Assembly (NCBI GenBank): GCA_050633325.1
Contig: JBOEGH010000023.1
Location: forward strand, 1 to 22,379
Direction: 5' to 3'
Length of the DNA stretch: 22,379 bases
From: UBA1672 sp050633325
GTDB taxonomy: Bacteria; Pseudomonadota; Alphaproteobacteria; Micavibrionales; Micavibrionaceae
The translations under genes and the position numbers were made by a program. Positions 12,182 through 19,311 of the stretch are shown here, in pieces (positions within the stretch are counted from its first letter, which is position 1; the number at the start of each line of letters is the position of its first letter). A model generated the notes under the pieces. It did no database searches and was not told the origin of the DNA. It was given only the letters and a program-made list of their open reading frames with translations.

Positions 12182-13990
12182 ATGACATTGCAAACATTAA
12201 AACTCTCACAAATTACCCCATCAGCGAACAATCCCCGCAACACTTTTGATGATGCGTCTATCGCAGGACTGGCGCAAAGCATCAAACAGGACGGGCTTTT
12301 ACAAAATCTCGTTGTCTTTAAGCCCAAGGGCAAAAAGAAGAATTACGAGATTATCAGCGGTGAACGCCGTTATCGGGCTTTGTGCTTGTTGCAACAAAAC
12401 GGTGATCTGGCAGAGGATTACGAAGTTGCTGTAGAAATCCGCGAAGGGCTTACAAAGGATGAAAAGCTTCGCCTTGCCACGGTTGAAAATCTGCAACGTG
12501 AGGACATGCACCCGATGGACGAAGCCGAAGCCATTGCCCTTTTGCTTGGCTCTGGCGAAAATATTGATGATGTGTCTGCCAAAACTGGCTTATCTCTTGG
12601 TGTGATTAAACGCCGCGTGGCTCTGGCTGATTTATGTGATGAAGCAAAAACAGCCCTTCGCGCCGATGAAATTACACTGTCACAGGCCGAAGCCTTGACG
12701 ATTGGCAGCCATGAACAACAAAAAGAGCTGATCGAGAACGGACTTGGCAATCATAGCGCACCCCAGATCAAAGGATGGCTTACGGACGAAAAAGCCAATG
12801 TTGCTATGGCGATTTTTGATAAGGAGCTTTACACAGGTACATACACAAATGACCTGTTTGCAACGGAAGACACCACCTACTTCGATGATGTGGAGCAATT
12901 CTTTTCTTTGCAGGAACAGGCCATAGAAAATCTTAAAGCAGATTATAAATCCCAAGGGTTTGAGCCTGTCGAACTGGTTGATGGCTATAGTTTTAATCGT
13001 TGGCAATACCGTGATGCCGATACGGAAGATGGTGAGAAAGGCGGGGTTGTCATTCAGCTTTATAATAATGGCCGTGTCGAGCTGCATGAGGGGCTTGTCG
13101 ATAAGGCACTGGACAGGAAAACGAAGGAAGAAACAGCAGGAAATCCGTTTGTTGAAACCAAGCCAAAGCCTACATACAACCGCCCTATTCTCGAATATAT
13201 CGCCATGCACAAGACTTTGGCTGTCCAATGTGAAATGGTGAAGAACCGCCGCATTGCCAAGGAAGCAGCCGTGGCGCAGATGATCGGCGGGGGCGATTGG
13301 GTGCAAAAGATTGTTCTGGACGAGCATAAAGCCTTGTCACATTTCGACAACGAAGCCGCCCCCTGCCCCCCCTGGCTTGCGATTGAAGAAGAAGCGAAGA
13401 TCCTCTCACAGCTTTTGGGCAAGGATTTACAGGCTATGAGCGGGGATGCCTGTGTGTCTCTGATTAAACAGCATGGCAGTCCTACGCTGTGGTATGAAGC
13501 CGTAAAATCTCTCTCGGATGATGATCTGGACAGGCTGCATGTGTTTCTGACAACCCTTTGTTTCGGTCAGGGCAATACGGATAGGCTCGATACCGACCAA
13601 AACAGCCTGTTTAATCGCGTTGCCGTTGATCTTTGCATTGATATGCGTGACCACTGGTATGCCGATGAAGAGTTTCTGAAACGCAGAAACAAAGAGCAGC
13701 TTGCCGATATTGTCAAAGAAACAGGCAGTACGCGGTTGTTCGGAACACATTTGGAGAAATTCAAGAAAGGCGAAATCGTCAAATCTCTGGCGAAACACTT
13801 CAAAGCGATCTTTGAAAACGGCGCATCCAATGAAGAGGAACAAAAGGTCAAGGATTGGCTACCGCAAAGCTTTGCTTTTCCTGCTATCGACCCTGATAAA
13901 AAGCAGGACGAAGAAGACATCAAGGACGAGTCATTTGAAGGCTACGGTGAGTTTGAAGATGAAGAGGACGACTACGCCGAAGCTGCTTAA
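12182..13990 (+). CDS. Large ParB/RepB/Spo0J-family protein
   Basis: A 602-aa protein with a ParB N-terminal CTP-binding/nuclease-like domain at residues about 3-110: LSQITPSANNPRNTF, the ParB box GERRYRA at 60-66, and ENLQREDMHPMDEAEA. A helix-turn-helix region (about 120-200: VSAKTGLSLGVIKRRVALAD) follows, then a long C-terminal part and an acidic tail (DEEDDYAEAA). Classic ParB proteins are about 300 aa, so the C-terminal 400 residues are extra. This long version is common beside ArdC on alphaproteobacterial plasmids and integrative elements. No ParA is adjacent; the ParA at 15601 has its own small partner. Role: DNA binding for segregation or transcriptional control of the element. A strong terminator follows. 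Confidence 0.85.
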   Translation: MTLQTLKLSQITPSANNPRNTFDDASIAGLAQSIKQDGLLQNLVVFKPKGKKKNYEIISGERRYRALCLLQQNGDLAEDYEVAVEIREGLTKDEKLRLATVENLQREDMHPMDEAEAIALLLGSGENIDDVSAKTGLSLGVIKRRVALADLCDEAKTALRADEITLSQAEALTIGSHEQQKELIENGLGNHSAPQIKGWLTDEKANVAMAIFDKELYTGTYTNDLFATEDTTYFDDVEQFFSLQEQAIENLKADYKSQGFEPVELVDGYSFNRWQYRDADTEDGEKGGVVIQLYNNGRVELHEGLVDKALDRKTKEETAGNPFVETKPKPTYNRPILEYIAMHKTLAVQCEMVKNRRIAKEAAVAQMIGGGDWVQKIVLDEHKALSHFDNEAAPCPPWLAIEEEAKILSQLLGKDLQAMSGDACVSLIKQHGSPTLWYEAVKSLSDDDLDRLHVFLTTLCFGQGNTDRLDTDQNSLFNRVAVDLCIDMRDHWYADEEFLKRRNKEQLADIVKETGSTRLFGTHLEKFKKGEIVKSLAKHFKAIFENGASNEEEQKVKDWLPQSFAFPAIDPDKKQDEEDIKDESFEGYGEFEDEEDDYAEAA

Positions 13991-14012
13991 AGTCCCCTAC
14001 TCTGATTTATTG

Positions 14013-14045
14013 CCACGCGGGTTTTGCTCCCCGCGTGGTTTTTTT
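14013..14045 (+). terminator. Intrinsic terminator after the ParB-like gene
   Basis: CCACGCGGG (14013-14021) / CCCGCGTGG (14030-14038), loop TTTTGCTC, then seven T. Perfect 9-bp stem. Confidence 0.85.
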
Positions 14046-14202
14046 GGTTAGCCCCCTTCGGGCCGCTCATCAAGACCTTCGCTTCGCTCATTTCATCTCA
14101 CAGGCCGTATCCCCAAATTTCTACGAAATTCGGGTGATCCCCCTCGGCCTGTTCGGGTCTGGATGCCCTCCCACCGCCTTGAATGACGCTTTGCGTCACT
14201 TC

Positions 14203-14221
14203 TAGGAAAAGAAGTGCAACG
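14203..14221 (+). repeat. 19-bp direct repeat, copy 2 (upstream of ardC)
   Basis: TAGGAAAAGAAGTGCAACG is identical to 12125-12143. Here it overlaps the inverted repeat CACTTCT (14197-14203) / AGAAGTG, so it may fold in the ardC leader. Confidence 0.7.
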
Positions 14222-14245
14222 CATATTTTAAAAAGGAAAAGCGAC

Positions 14246-15121
14246 ATGAAAAACAAAGCAGACATCTATGAAACCGTTACAAACACAATCATCGAGGCTC
14301 TTGAAAATGGCTTAAAAGGCAAGCTGGAAATGCCGTGGCATGGTGTAACCGCCCTGCCCCAGAACGCTAAAACCGAGAATAATTATAATGGGATCAATGT
14401 TCCCCTACTCTGGACTTACCAGATGAAAAAAGAGTACCAAAGCGGAATATGGGCGACTTATAAGCAATGGCAGGATTTAGGCGCACAGGTCAAAAAGGGT
14501 GAAAAAGGCGCTCCCGTTGTATTTTGGAAGTCTATTGAGGTTGAGCCGTCAGGCGATAATGAAGACGCACAAACCCGTATGTTTGCAAGGCATTCTAGCG
14601 TGTTTAATGCCGCGCAGGTCGAAGGATATGAAGCCGTAGCACAGGATTTTGAGCCGAATGATATTCAGGCTATTGCCGCCGCCGATCATTTACTGGATTC
14701 AAGCGGGATTGAAATCCGTTATGGTGAGGGCGGGGCATATTACAGTGTCCAAGGTGATTATATCAATCTCCCCTCCCCTGAATCCTTTAAAAACACAAAC
14801 GACAGCAGCGCAACCGAGAATTTTTACTCCACGGCTTTCCATGAAAGCTGCCACGCAACAGGCGCAAAACACCGCCTGAACCGCGATATGAACCATAAAT
14901 TCGCAAGCAAGGATTATGCTTTTGAGGAGCTGATTGCGGAAATCGGGGCAGCCATGCTTTGTGTTTCGACAGGTGTGACCCCTGCTCCACGCGAAGATCA
15001 TGCGCTTTATATTCAAAATTGGCTGAAAGCCTTAAAGGACGATAAGAAGTTTATCTTTGCCGCCAGCTCGCAGGCACAAAAGGCCGCCGATTATCTCCAT
15101 TCATTCACAAAAGAAGATTAA
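14246..15121 (+). CDS. ardC: ArdC-like anti-restriction protein
   Basis: A 291-aa ArdC-family protein: an N-terminal ssDNA-binding domain (about 5-125, with MPWHG, NYNGINVPLLW, W-x3-K-Q-W-x-DLGAQVKKGEKG) and a C-terminal zincin-like metallopeptidase domain. H199-E200-x2-H203 (AFHESCHATG) supplies the zinc ligands and catalytic Glu; the downstream EELIAEIGAAML contains the likely third ligand. ArdC proteins protect incoming single-stranded plasmid DNA from host restriction during conjugation. I chose ATG 14246, preceded by AAAAAGGAAAAG; an earlier frame opening at 14183 lacks a ribosome-binding site. The 19-bp box shared with the ParB-like gene lies upstream, suggesting co-regulation. Confidence 0.9.
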   Translation: MKNKADIYETVTNTIIEALENGLKGKLEMPWHGVTALPQNAKTENNYNGINVPLLWTYQMKKEYQSGIWATYKQWQDLGAQVKKGEKGAPVVFWKSIEVEPSGDNEDAQTRMFARHSSVFNAAQVEGYEAVAQDFEPNDIQAIAAADHLLDSSGIEIRYGEGGAYYSVQGDYINLPSPESFKNTNDSSATENFYSTAFHESCHATGAKHRLNRDMNHKFASKDYAFEELIAEIGAAMLCVSTGVTPAPREDHALYIQNWLKALKDDKKFIFAASSQAQKAADYLHSFTKED

Positions 15122-15186
15122 ATGCGTAAGGGCGGCTCACGCCGCCCCCCCCTGCCCTCTTAACAATTTAACGGAAAGAAAAGACT

Positions 15187-15435
15187 ATGAAATATGAAGT
15201 GCAGCATTATACCTTATGTGACGGATGGACGAACACATGGATGATTTGCGAGAATGGCATAGAAAAACCGCATGTGTTTGACAGTCAAGAACAAGCGCAA
15301 GCCGAGCTTGATGAGTTTTTCGCGGACATTGCAGCAGAAATTCAAGCTGGAGAACGGAAACCCGATGAAAGCTATAGCCGCGATGAGTTTCGTATCATAT
15401 CTCACAATTCACACTTAATAGATAATAGTTCATAA
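15187..15435 (+). CDS. Small conserved plasmid protein, function unknown
   Basis: An 82-aa protein (MKYEVQHYTLCDGWTNTWM..., then DSQEQAQAELDEFFADIAAEIQAGE). An N-terminal beta-rich part with aromatic residues is followed by an acidic helix. It has no membrane segment or catalytic motif I recognise. Similar small proteins are often found next to ArdC on alphaproteobacterial mobile elements, which is the main support beyond a GGAAAG ribosome-binding site and a complete frame. The last codons overlap the repeat cluster upstream of parA. A GC-rich hairpin (GGGCGGC/GCCGCCC near 15129-15146) separates it from ardC. Confidence 0.65.
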   Translation: MKYEVQHYTLCDGWTNTWMICENGIEKPHVFDSQEQAQAELDEFFADIAAEIQAGERKPDESYSRDEFRIISHNSHLIDNSS

Positions 15436-15600
15436 CTAATAAGTATGAATTGTTATCTATTATCGTCATAATTCCTATTTAATATATATTATAATATGAT
15501 CTATGAATTATGATTCTCTTATGATACTATCTAGTAGTTCATATTATATTACCTGTGATTCTCACAGGTAATATCTCAAGAGAAACAGAAAGGTTAGATT
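15419..15600. promoter_or_regulatory. Candidate centromere and operator of the parA cassette
   Basis: An AT-rich run with ordered repeats. AGTTCATA is at 15427 and 15536, TATGAATT at 15444 and 15502 in the opposite sense. The first pair forms a 16-bp imperfect inverted repeat (15419-15434/15444-15459). A perfect 13-bp inverted repeat ATATTACCTGTGA-TTC-TCACAGGTAATAT lies at 15546-15574, just before parA. TATGAATTGTT recurs beyond the cassette at 16705. The design suits binding by the ribbon-helix-helix partner. Confidence 0.6.
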
Positions 15601-16299
15601 ATGCCTACAATCGTTTTTGCAAACCCGAAGGGGGGAGCAGGTAAAACTACTGCCGCATTTCTTTTGGCGACAGAATTGGCTGCTAGAGGGAAAATTGTAA
15701 ATATCATAGATGCTGATCCAAACAGGCCAATGGCGGAATGGGAAGCTCATGGAGGACAGCAAGAGAATCTTACAATCACTGTAAATGCAGATGAAGAAAC
15801 TATATTGGAAAATATAAACGATGCTGCTGAGGAAGCAGATTTTGTTATTGTTGACCTTGAAGGTACAGCAAATTTATCTGTGGCTTATGCTATCTCTTTG
15901 GCTGATTTAGTGATTGTCCCTGCGCAGCGTTCACAGCTCGACGCTAAGGAAGCGGCGAAAGCAATTGCCTTGGTAAAAAGACAAGAGAAGGTCACGGGAA
16001 GGGCTATTCCTGTTTCTATTCTTTTAACTAAAACAAGTCCCGCTATTAGAAGCAAAGGAATAAAAAGAATGGCTGAAAATATGAAAAAGAAAAGCATAGA
16101 TACTTTTATGATTGAGATTCATGAAAGGGAGGCTTTTAAAGCAGTTTTTGATTATTCATGTACGCTTAATCAGCTTACGTCAAAACAGGTTAGTTTGGCC
16201 GGCTTGAATACTGCAAAAGAAAATGCTGCCGATTATGCCGCAGAAGTTGTGCGGAAGCTTAAGTCATTTAAAACAGAGCAAGAGGGGATGGTAGCATGA
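15601..16299 (+). CDS. parA: ParA-family partition ATPase
   Basis: A 232-aa Walker-type ATPase lacking an N-terminal DNA-binding domain (type Ib ParA size). The deviant Walker A motif K10-GGAGKTT is at the N-terminus, followed by DADPNRPMAEW (about 38-48) and the Walker B-like FVIVDLEG. It drives plasmid segregation by ATP-dependent binding to the nucleoid. Its TGA overlaps the ATG of the next gene (ATGA), forming a two-gene operon. The 13-bp palindrome just upstream probably serves autoregulation. Base composition is more AT-rich than the ParB-like/ardC genes, suggesting that the cassette was acquired separately. Confidence 0.92.
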   Translation: MPTIVFANPKGGAGKTTAAFLLATELAARGKIVNIIDADPNRPMAEWEAHGGQQENLTITVNADEETILENINDAAEEADFVIVDLEGTANLSVAYAISLADLVIVPAQRSQLDAKEAAKAIALVKRQEKVTGRAIPVSILLTKTSPAIRSKGIKRMAENMKKKSIDTFMIEIHEREAFKAVFDYSCTLNQLTSKQVSLAGLNTAKENAADYAAEVVRKLKSFKTEQEGMVA

Positions 16300-16688
16300 G
16301 TAGTAATGAACCCAAGCCTGTAGACCCGTTTGACGATATTGATTTAAATGACTTTCAAAATACAAAGCGAAAATCTGCAAAAAAAGCTGTTGCCGATACT
16401 GCGCTGATTAAAAAAATGGCTGAACTGGAAAATTTTCAAAGTAGGCAAGCACCCAAGAAAAAAGAAAAAATTATTCCTAAGACTTTTTCTTTGTTTCCTT
16501 CGGAGCTTGATATTGTAAATTCTACTCTTAACAGTGTTATGACGAATGTTGATGTAGATGACCCATATAATCAGGTTCGTCCTTCTGGGTCGGATGTGGT
16601 TAGAGCTGCGTTGCATAGTTTTGGTCAGCTATCAGAAGAAGAAAGAATCAATCTTGTCCAAGAGTACCGGGGCAGGGGGCGCAAATAG
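16296..16688 (+). CDS. Small centromere-binding partner of ParA (RHH-type)
   Basis: A 130-aa protein with a basic, probably disordered N-terminus (DLNDFQNTKRKSAKKAVADT). Its C-terminal domain looks like a ribbon-helix-helix: strand KTFSLFPSE, a helix, then PSGSDVVRAALHSF and a final helix. Small RHH proteins directly after type Ib ParA bind centromere repeats and repress the operon. The 4-nt overlap with parA and the TTCATA/TATGAA repeats on both sides support that role. The stop codon lies within a 10-bp palindrome (16685-16707). It shares no sequence with the large ParB-like protein at 12182. Confidence 0.75.
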   Translation: MSSNEPKPVDPFDDIDLNDFQNTKRKSAKKAVADTALIKKMAELENFQSRQAPKKKEKIIPKTFSLFPSELDIVNSTLNSVMTNVDVDDPYNQVRPSGSDVVRAALHSFGQLSEEERINLVQEYRGRGRK

Positions 16689-16707
16689 TTATGAACATCA
16701 TAACTAT
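16685..16707. repeat. Palindrome downstream of the par cassette
   Basis: ATAGTTATGA-ACA-TCATAACTAT, perfect 10-bp arms, followed by TATGAATTGTT (16705-16715), an 11-bp match to the upstream cluster at 15444. Likely a second binding site for the ParA partner. Confidence 0.6.
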
Positions 16708-16886
16708 GAATTGTTTGGGCGTTGCCGGTTGATTAAACCGGCCCGGCTCTACTCGCTAATCGTCCGGGCGGAAAACCCGCCCGCACAATAAGCTCCCCGA
16801 ACCTCGCGGGGCGAGTTTCGGCCAAAGGTGACGATCCGTAACGCATTTTTTATCAAAAGTGATTATTGGGAGTAGGGGGCGATTAT

Positions 16887-16994
16887 ATGTTTAATATAGC
16901 ATCGCTGCCGCGATACGTTATGAGCGCATCTACCGATGCTTGGAAACCCCTGACCAGCTTACATCAAAATCAGGAACGCTGCCGCTGTTTGTAA
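16887..16994 (+). CDS. Possible 35-aa leader peptide
   Basis: ATG 16887 with a GGGGG tract about 8 nt upstream opens a 35-codon frame (MFNIASLPRYVMSASTDAWK..., ending ERCRCL). It stops inside the second stem of the long hairpin at 16963-17094. A short frame leading into a strong structure and then a terminator is the layout of an attenuation leader, but the peptide could be chance. Confidence 0.25.
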   Translation: MFNIASLPRYVMSASTDAWKPLTSLHQNQERCRCL

Positions 16995-17094
16995 AGCATC
17001 TTCCGCCGTAAGTGAATGGGGCGCGTCGCAAGCGCCGCTGCCATTACACTAACGGTCTCCCGAGAAGACACTTTACAAATTCCTGAGTTTTGAT
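16963..17094 (+). other. 132-nt long imperfect hairpin, possible structured RNA or transfer/origin element
   Basis: Nested complementary arms: ATCAAAATCAGGAA (16963-16976) with TTCCTGAGTTTTGAT (17080-17094); TTTGTAAAG (16988-16996) with CTTTACAAA (17071-17079); TCTTC with GAAGA; CCGTAAGTGAATGG with CCATTACACTAACGG (17041-17055); and GGCGC with GCGCC at the tip. Two internal bulges occur, CGCTGCCGCTG on the left and TCTCCCGA on the right. Strand is assigned from the downstream terminator only. The surrounding gene-free stretch 16708-17214 also has GC hairpins at about 16724-16742 and 16765-16785. Confidence 0.55.
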
Positions 17095-17112
17095 CGAGTC
17101 GTCCGATTTTGT

Positions 17113-17145
17113 CCGCCCTGAATAAATCCAGGGCGGTCTTTTTTT
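17113..17145 (+). terminator. Intrinsic terminator after the long hairpin
   Basis: CCGCCCTG (17113-17120) / CAGGGCGG (17129-17136), then TCTTTTTTT. An outer CGTCCGA/TCGGACG pair brackets it. It stands between the long hairpin and the next gene, so it either ends that RNA or works as an attenuator. Confidence 0.8.
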
Positions 17146-17214
17146 GATTTTTTTCGGACGCTCGCCGCTTGGCAAGGTTTCAAGCGAACGGGTCAAAAGA
17201 GAAAGGACAGATCA

Positions 17215-17613
17215 ATGCTTAATCAACAAAATTCATCAGATAACGGTAATCATCACAGTACGCTGCGCGAGCAGGATTTACAGCAATTTACGGGGACTGA
17301 GGTGTGGCATCGTCACCCACTATTCAGACGGTATCTTTATACGGATGGTGTGCAGCATGTAGCAGAGCAGGGTGGGGCGCACTGGCTCATTGATAAAATC
17401 TTTGGCGCACAATACGAGAATTGCAATCTTCCAGAGCAAGAATTTCAGGTCTGGATATTGGAGCTTTTGGAAACAGGCGGCGCAAATCTTACCTGCCATG
17501 ATGGTGATTACAACTGGCAGCATGAGGAAAAGATCAACTTTACAGATTTTCCGCTGAAAAAAATCACGCTGTATTTCACAGGCAATGTCTTGCTTTTACC
17601 AAGCGAATATTAG
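17215..17613 (+). CDS. DUF6876-like plasmid protein
   Basis: A 132-aa protein: LQQFTGTEVWHRHPLFRRYL, then YTDGVQHVAEQGGAHWLID, then a C-terminal FTDFPLKKITLYFTGNVLLLPSEY. This pattern is what I recall as the DUF6876 family, common on proteobacterial plasmids and integrative elements near ArdC. Function unknown; no catalytic motif or membrane segment is visible. AAAGGA precedes the ATG by about 7 nt. It is the first of a run of closely spaced small genes up to 18605. Confidence 0.72.
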   Translation: MLNQQNSSDNGNHHSTLREQDLQQFTGTEVWHRHPLFRRYLYTDGVQHVAEQGGAHWLIDKIFGAQYENCNLPEQEFQVWILELLETGGANLTCHDGDYNWQHEEKINFTDFPLKKITLYFTGNVLLLPSEY

Positions 17614-17627
17614 GGGAGGGCAGAGCA

Positions 17628-17762
17628 ATGCAAAGATATATTGAGATCATCGAAAACTATGGCGGGTTCTGGTTGTTCTTGCGGGATGGCGCAGCATTTA
17701 CGGGCTGCATGACCTGTATCTACGTCCTTTACATTTTTCTTTATGCGTTGATGGAGGTTTAA
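17628..17762 (+). CDS. Small 44-aa membrane protein
   Basis: ATG 17628 to TAA 17762, with the strong ribosome-binding site GGGGAGGG about 7 nt upstream. The peptide begins MQRYIEIIENYGGFWLFLRD and ends in a probable transmembrane helix (CMTCIYVLYIFLYALMEV). Spacing of 14 nt from the upstream gene and 3 nt to the downstream one suggests an operon. Function unknown. Confidence 0.6.
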   Translation: MQRYIEIIENYGGFWLFLRDGAAFTGCMTCIYVLYIFLYALMEV

Positions 17763-17765
17763 GCC

Positions 17766-18141
17766 ATGACACACAGATACGATTTTTCACGGTTTAAATC
17801 CGATATTAACCTGACGCAATATGCGGCGCATCTGGGCTATGAGGTTGATAAGAAGAAAAGCACCCGCAGCAGCATAGCCATGCGAAATGGGGGTGATAAG
17901 ATCATTATCTCAAAGCGGGGGCATGTCCCCAGAGCAAGACGAGGTTTTAAAGTCATGCATTCAGGGTTTCAAAGCTTTAAAAACCGTCATTCTTGCAATG
18001 GATAATGACCAGGGCGGCGAACGTCTGATACAAAAAATCAAGAATATACTGGAAAATAGCGGGTTTTCGGGTGAAATTGTCTGTCATAGCCCTGAAACCC
18101 AAGGGCAGGACTGGAATAATGTTTTGAAGGACAGAGGATAG
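17766..18141 (+). pseudogene. TOPRIM (DUF3991-type) protein gene with an internal deletion
   Basis: The first frame (from ATG 17766) encodes the N-terminus typical of DUF3991/TOPRIM plasmid proteins: YDFSRFKSDINLTQYAAHLG, then EVDKKKSTRSSIAMRNGGDKI. At about 17915-17925 it goes out of frame. A second frame carries the family's TOPRIM tail: SGGMSPEQDEVLKSCI, VILAMDNDQGG with the DxD-type motif, and TQGQDWNNVLKD, to a stop at 18141. The intact protein is some 300 aa, so roughly 150-200 residues between the halves are missing. The junction falls in a GGGGG-rich spot. Probably non-functional. Confidence 0.7.
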
Positions 18142-18145
18142 AAGC

Positions 18146-18325
18146 ATGGGCACTTATTACGATTCCGCTGAAGGGGAGCAGATCACCAGAAAACGCGCCC
18201 TGCAAGAGCTTCAAAAGCACCAGCTCGATGATGAAAGCATTATCATGACTTTTGATGCGGAAGTGCAGCCAAAAGCCAATGGTTTGTATGACGCGCAAGC
18301 CGTTTTACGGTGGCTCGGATATTAA
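18146..18325 (+). CDS. Small 59-aa plasmid protein
   Basis: ATG 18146, with AGAGGAT about 7 nt before, to TAA 18325. The protein (MGTYYDSAEGEQITRKRALQ..., ending AQAVLRWLGY) is small, soluble and mixed in charge. It lies 4 nt after the broken TOPRIM gene. Family not recognised. Confidence 0.6.
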   Translation: MGTYYDSAEGEQITRKRALQELQKHQLDDESIIMTFDAEVQPKANGLYDAQAVLRWLGY

Positions 18326-18362
18326 GCAATTCTTTAGGGTGTGCGGATAGAAACGGCATGTT

Positions 18363-18605
18363 ATGAGCAGGAAAAAGAGTAAAAAACAGACAAATATCAA
18401 GGAAATCGAAGCATTTGCCGCTTTCGATCACCGCCTGAATATGCTCTATGGCACGATCAAGCCCACAAAAGACGAAGCGGAAGCCCTAATGCGGCGGTTT
18501 AACCCGCCCGTTGATGAAGAAACTTACACATACCGCGTCTATCCGATCCGCGTTACAATCGACCTTGGCAAGCAACATGATTTGTTTGTTGAAGAGGACG
18601 ATTAA
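18363..18605 (+). CDS. Small 80-aa conserved plasmid protein
   Basis: The protein starts with a lysine-rich stretch (MSRKKSKKQTNIKEIEAFAA) and continues FDHRLNMLYGTIKPTKDEAEALM, then a beta-like YTYRVYPIRVTIDLGK and an acidic tail. No family is recognised and the start has only a weak ribosome-binding site. Codon use is like its neighbours, and the frame fills the gap before the vapBC promoter. I treat it as a real small gene of unknown function. Confidence 0.55.
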   Translation: MSRKKSKKQTNIKEIEAFAAFDHRLNMLYGTIKPTKDEAEALMRRFNPPVDEETYTYRVYPIRVTIDLGKQHDLFVEEDD

Positions 18606-18608
18606 ATC

Positions 18609-18637
18609 TTGACATTTTTCCTTAAAATCCTTACTAT
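18609..18637 (+). promoter_or_regulatory. vapBC promoter
   Basis: TTGACA (18609-18614), exact 17-bp spacer, TACTAT (18632-18637). It drives vapB (start 18673) and probably vapC and the nuclease gene. Confidence 0.75.
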
Positions 18638-18646
18638 TAAGTAAGG
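18629..18646. promoter_or_regulatory. VapB operator overlapping the -10
   Basis: CCTTACT-ATTA-AGTAAGG, perfect 7-bp arms over the -10 element. A third AGTAAGG half-site (18658-18664) provides the ribosome-binding region of vapB. This suits autorepression by the VapB-VapC complex. Confidence 0.65.
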
Positions 18647-18672
18647 AATAAATAAAAAGTAAGGTTTTAAAA

Positions 18673-18906
18673 ATGGAAGTTACACTTACCACAAAAGGGC
18701 AAATCACATTGCCGAAAGCATTGCGGGATTCTATGCACCTGAAAACAGGCGATAAGATCATTTTTGAGGAGCTGGATAATGGTGCGTACTTGCTCAAAGC
18801 CAGAACGACAGACGTTAGTGTTTTGAAAGGCTGCGTTGCGTATAGAGGTGCGCCCGCCACACTGGACGATATGGACGCGGCAATAGCCGAGAACGCAGGG
18901 GCTTAA
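18673..18906 (+). CDS. vapB: VapB-type (AbrB-fold) antitoxin
   Basis: A 77-aa protein. Residues 1-47 form a swapped-hairpin AbrB domain (VTLTTKGQITLPKALRDSMH, LKTGDKIIFEEL) for DNA binding. The C-terminal half (VLKGCVAYRGAPATLDDMDA) should wrap and inhibit the PIN toxin. It is directly followed by vapC (3 nt after its stop) and preceded by a palindromic operator over the promoter, the standard autoregulated toxin-antitoxin layout. It stabilises the plasmid by addiction. Confidence 0.9.
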   Translation: MEVTLTTKGQITLPKALRDSMHLKTGDKIIFEELDNGAYLLKARTTDVSVLKGCVAYRGAPATLDDMDAAIAENAGA

Positions 18907-18909
18907 TTG

Positions 18910-19302
18910 ATGTTTGCTTTGGATACGAATATTCTTGTGCGTTATATCGTGCAGGATGATAAAACACAGGCTGGAAAGGCGACAAAGATTATAGAGGGTT
19001 TGTCTGCGGAGAACCCTGCCTTTATATCCTGCATTGTGATGTGCGAAATAAACTGGGTTTTAAAATCCGTTTATAAAACGTCCAAGCAAGAAAGATTAAG
19101 CGTTTTACAAAATCTTTTGTCTGTACCTGTTTTTGATATTGAACAACTGGATAGTTGTGTTCGGGCGTTGAAAAGCTACCAAGACGGCAAAGCGGATTTT
19201 TCTGATTATCTCATTCAGGATATAAGCCGTGTTCACGGTTATGATACGTTACTGACCTTTGATAAGAATGCTCAAAAAAGTAAGGGTTTCAAGGGGCTGT
19301 AA
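18910..19302 (+). CDS. vapC: VapC-type PIN-domain ribonuclease toxin
   Basis: A 130-aa PIN-domain toxin, a Mg-dependent RNase that usually cleaves tRNA or rRNA. The acidic residues of the active site are visible: D5 (ALDTNILVRY), E46 (MCEINW), D96/D99 (KADFSDYLI) and D118 (TFDK). All are present, so the toxin should be active. I chose ATG 18910; TTG 18907 precedes it. It pairs with the AbrB-type antitoxin just upstream. The stop is 9 nt before the Mrr-like gene, so the three genes probably form one transcript. Confidence 0.9.
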   Translation: MFALDTNILVRYIVQDDKTQAGKATKIIEGLSAENPAFISCIVMCEINWVLKSVYKTSKQERLSVLQNLLSVPVFDIEQLDSCVRALKSYQDGKADFSDYLIQDISRVHGYDTLLTFDKNAQKSKGFKGL

Positions 19303-19311
19303 GGTTTAGAT

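Noticed and set aside
12680..13327. Long minus-strand frame (215 aa) opposite the ParB-like gene
   Set aside because: The plus-strand frame has clear ParB motifs and a ribosome-binding site; the minus frame is a shadow with no recognisable domain.
12182..16299. A canonical repABC operon
   Set aside because: parA here follows ardC, has its own RHH partner and lies downstream of repC; the ParB-like protein is twice RepB size. The order and sizes do not fit repA-repB-repC.
16963..17094. Retron msr-msd RNA
   Set aside because: No reverse transcriptase gene is present nearby and the usual a1/a2 arrangement is not clear.
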